From: Oscillospiraceae bacterium
Lineage (GTDB): Bacteria; Bacillota; Clostridia; Oscillospirales; Ruminococcaceae
Length of the DNA: 64,000 nucleotides
Assembly: GCA_017466885.1 (NCBI GenBank)
Contig: JAFTTH010000009.1
Coordinates: forward strand, 62,001 to 126,000
Direction: 5' to 3'
Below the pieces are notes generated by a model. It did not search any database. It had not been told where the DNA came from and saw nothing but the letters and a program-made list of their open reading frames with translations. The translations under genes were made by a program, and so were the position numbers. Position 1 is the first letter of the stretch; every line of letters begins with the position of its first letter. Below, piece after piece: positions 62,846 to 64,000 of the stretch.

Positions 62846-64000
62846 TCAGATTTCCACCGTGCCCTCGAAGGTCTTTTCAGCATTTCCGGTCATTAGAATC
62901 GAATCATCCGAATACCGGATGGTCAGCTCACCGCCCAAAAGCTTAACGGTAACATCCGCATTCTTTTGGCAGAAGCCGTTTTCCACGGCGGCAACCACAG
63001 CGGCACAGGCCCCCGAGCCACAGGCCAGGGTCTCACCGTTCCCCCGCTCCCAAACACGCATCCGGAGGGTCTTATCGTCCAACACCTTGACAAACTCAAT
63101 ATTTGCCCGTTCAGGGAAAAGCTCATGGAACTCCAGCGCCGGACCAATCGAATCAATGTCAATGGTATCCACACTATCCACAAACACGACACAGTGGGGA
63201 TTTCCCATAGAGACGCAGGTGATCCGGTATTCCCGTCCCTCAACGGTAATGGGATGATCGACGATCTTTTCCCCATCCATCTTCACCGGGATCTGCTGAG
63301 GAGCAAGCTCGGCCTTGCCCATATCCACCGTTGCCAGCTTAACCTGACCGTTGAACTTGGTCAGAGAAACGGTTTTTACTCCGCTCAGGGTTTCAACCAT
63401 TACATTCTCCCGGGCAACGATGCCGTTATCGTAAAGATATTTTGCAACGCATCCCAGCGCATTCCCGCTGATTCGGCCCTCGCTGCCATCCTGATTGAAC
63501 ATCCGCATTTTTGCATCCGCAATTCCCGACGGCTCGATCAGTACGACACCATCTCCACCGACACCGTAATGCCGATCAGAAAGCCGAACACTCAGCACCT
63601 CCGGATTGGTGATCCGGTGATGGAGGCAATTGAAGTAAATATAGTCGTTTCCGCAGGCCTGCATTTTGGTGAAATCCAGCTTGATCCGCTCTTCCCGGAG
63701 GTTATTGATATCCACAAGCTCGGTACTATACTCCGAATAACGGCTTCTAAGGCACTCCAGAAGTGCGCGGGCAGTATCAATGGAGGTCAGGCAGGGAATG
63801 CTCCGCTCCACCGTTTTCCGGCGGATTTTAACACTATCTCTGGTGGGAATCCGACCCTTGGAGGAGGTAGAAATAACATAATCGATCTTACCGCTCTCAA
63901 TGAGGGTCAGGGTATTGTGATCCGACTCGTGGATCTTCTCAACCCGTTCAACCTCAATGCCCGCCTGACGGATAACGTCGGTACAGCCCGCTGTAGCATA
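62846..64000 (-). CDS. dapF: CarB C-terminus fused in frame to diaminopimelate epimerase DapF (partial at right edge)
   Basis: From the window edge to 62846 there is one open frame of about 384 codons. The first roughly 90 residues (ATAGCTDVIRQAGIEVE, NTLTLIESGKIDYVISTSSK, then RRKTVERSIPCLTSIDTARA) are the MGS-like regulatory domain that ends the large subunit of carbamoyl-phosphate synthase. After a short linker (about TELVDINNLREERIK) comes a complete DapF: FTKMQACGNDYIYFN, catalytic Cys in SGNALGC and ACGSGACAAVV, and GNPHCVVFVD. DapF turns LL- into meso-diaminopimelate. No stop lies between the parts, and no normal start with a ribosome site precedes the DapF part; a GTG near 63720 is the only alternative. 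The fusion is seen in the sequence; its working is an inference. Confidence 0.85.
   Translation of the reverse strand, partial: YATAGCTDVIRQAGIEVERVEKIHESDHNTLTLIESGKIDYVISTSSKGRIPTRDSVKIRRKTVERSIPCLTSIDTARALLECLRSRYSEYSTELVDINNLREERIKLDFTKMQACGNDYIYFNCLHHRITNPEVLSVRLSDRHYGVGGDGVVLIEPSGIADAKMRMFNQDGSEGRISGNALGCVAKYLYDNGIVARENVMVETLSGVKTVSLTKFNGQVKLATVDMGKAELAPQQIPVKMDGEKIVDHPITVEGREYRITCVSMGNPHCVVFVDSVDTIDIDSIGPALEFHELFPERANIEFVKVLDDKTLRMRVWERGNGETLACGSGACAAVVAAVENGFCQKNADVTVKLLGGELTIRYSDDSILMTGNAEKTFEGTVEI

Overview
The window is about 64 kb of chromosome from an endospore-forming member of the Clostridia, probably close to the Oscillospiraceae/Ruminococcaceae. The evidence is the gene content and order: dxs-tlyA-nadK-argR-recN, yqfC-yqfD-phoH-ybeY-era-recO, gatCAB next to ligA and lon, and rnc-smc are firmicute arrangements. 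Several genes are found only in endospore formers (spoIIGA-sigE, yqfC, yqfD, yunB, ylbJ-like, an alpha/beta-type SASP). Base composition is intermediate. The family-level placement is an inference.

Layout. 1-5.4 kb: end of dxs, then tlyA, nadK, argR, recN and tyrS, all on +. 5.5-10.1 kb: a small CmpB-like membrane protein, a multi-repeat peptidoglycan-binding protein, a GNAT acetyltransferase, the sporulation pair spoIIGA-sigE behind a candidate Spo0A-controlled promoter, and a small Cys-rich protein. 10.2-13.1 kb: a minus-strand operon of a YlbJ-like membrane protein, a four-Cys small protein, a HisJ-type PHP phosphatase and tcdA. 13.2-21.0 kb: yqfC-yqfD, phoH-ybeY-era-yqzL-recO-mutS2. 21.0-23.9 kb: small membrane protein, TIM-barrel isomerase, nrdR, acpP, yunB. 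23.9-33.7 kb: ligA-gatC-gatA-gatB-lon-engB-lysA, a likely operon with its own promoter and terminator. 33.7-42.3 kb: an accessory, more AT-rich carbohydrate islet interrupted by a SASP gene and tRNA-Lys. It holds an unrecognised lipoprotein, a 5'-truncated beta-helix glycosidase-like gene, a GH2 beta-mannosidase, a lipoprotein esterase, and two remnants (the front of a large sugar-binding protein and a beta-helix piece). 42.4-50.5 kb: a complete histidine operon hisZGDCBHAFIE with an inverted-repeat operator over its promoter. 50.6-56.8 kb: HtrA protease, a sensor kinase without a partner regulator, and a large protein joining a SpoIID-like region to six peptidoglycan-binding repeats. 56.9-64 kb: smc, rnc, a CNNM/CorC-type protein, and a reading frame in which the end of CarB runs without a stop into a whole DapF.

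How the genes work together. Sporulation is the strongest theme: SpoIIGA activates pro-SigE in the mother cell, and SigE-type genes (yqfC, yqfD, yunB, ylbJ-like) follow. The two peptidoglycan-binding repeat proteins could act on the cortex or cell wall, and SASP coats spore DNA. Histidine synthesis is complete in the window if the PHP phosphatase at 10.9 kb supplies the histidinol-phosphatase step missing from the operon. LysA and DapF supply lysine and diaminopimelate steps for cell wall and protein. The carbohydrate islet looks like a polysaccharide-use locus that has lost its transport genes.

No CRISPR array, prophage, insertion sequence or rRNA was seen. The most unusual points are the CarB-DapF fusion, the missing stop of spoIIGA, the SpoIID-like/six-repeat protein, a perfect FadR-type palindrome before phoH, and the decayed sugar locus with an unrecognised lipoprotein.
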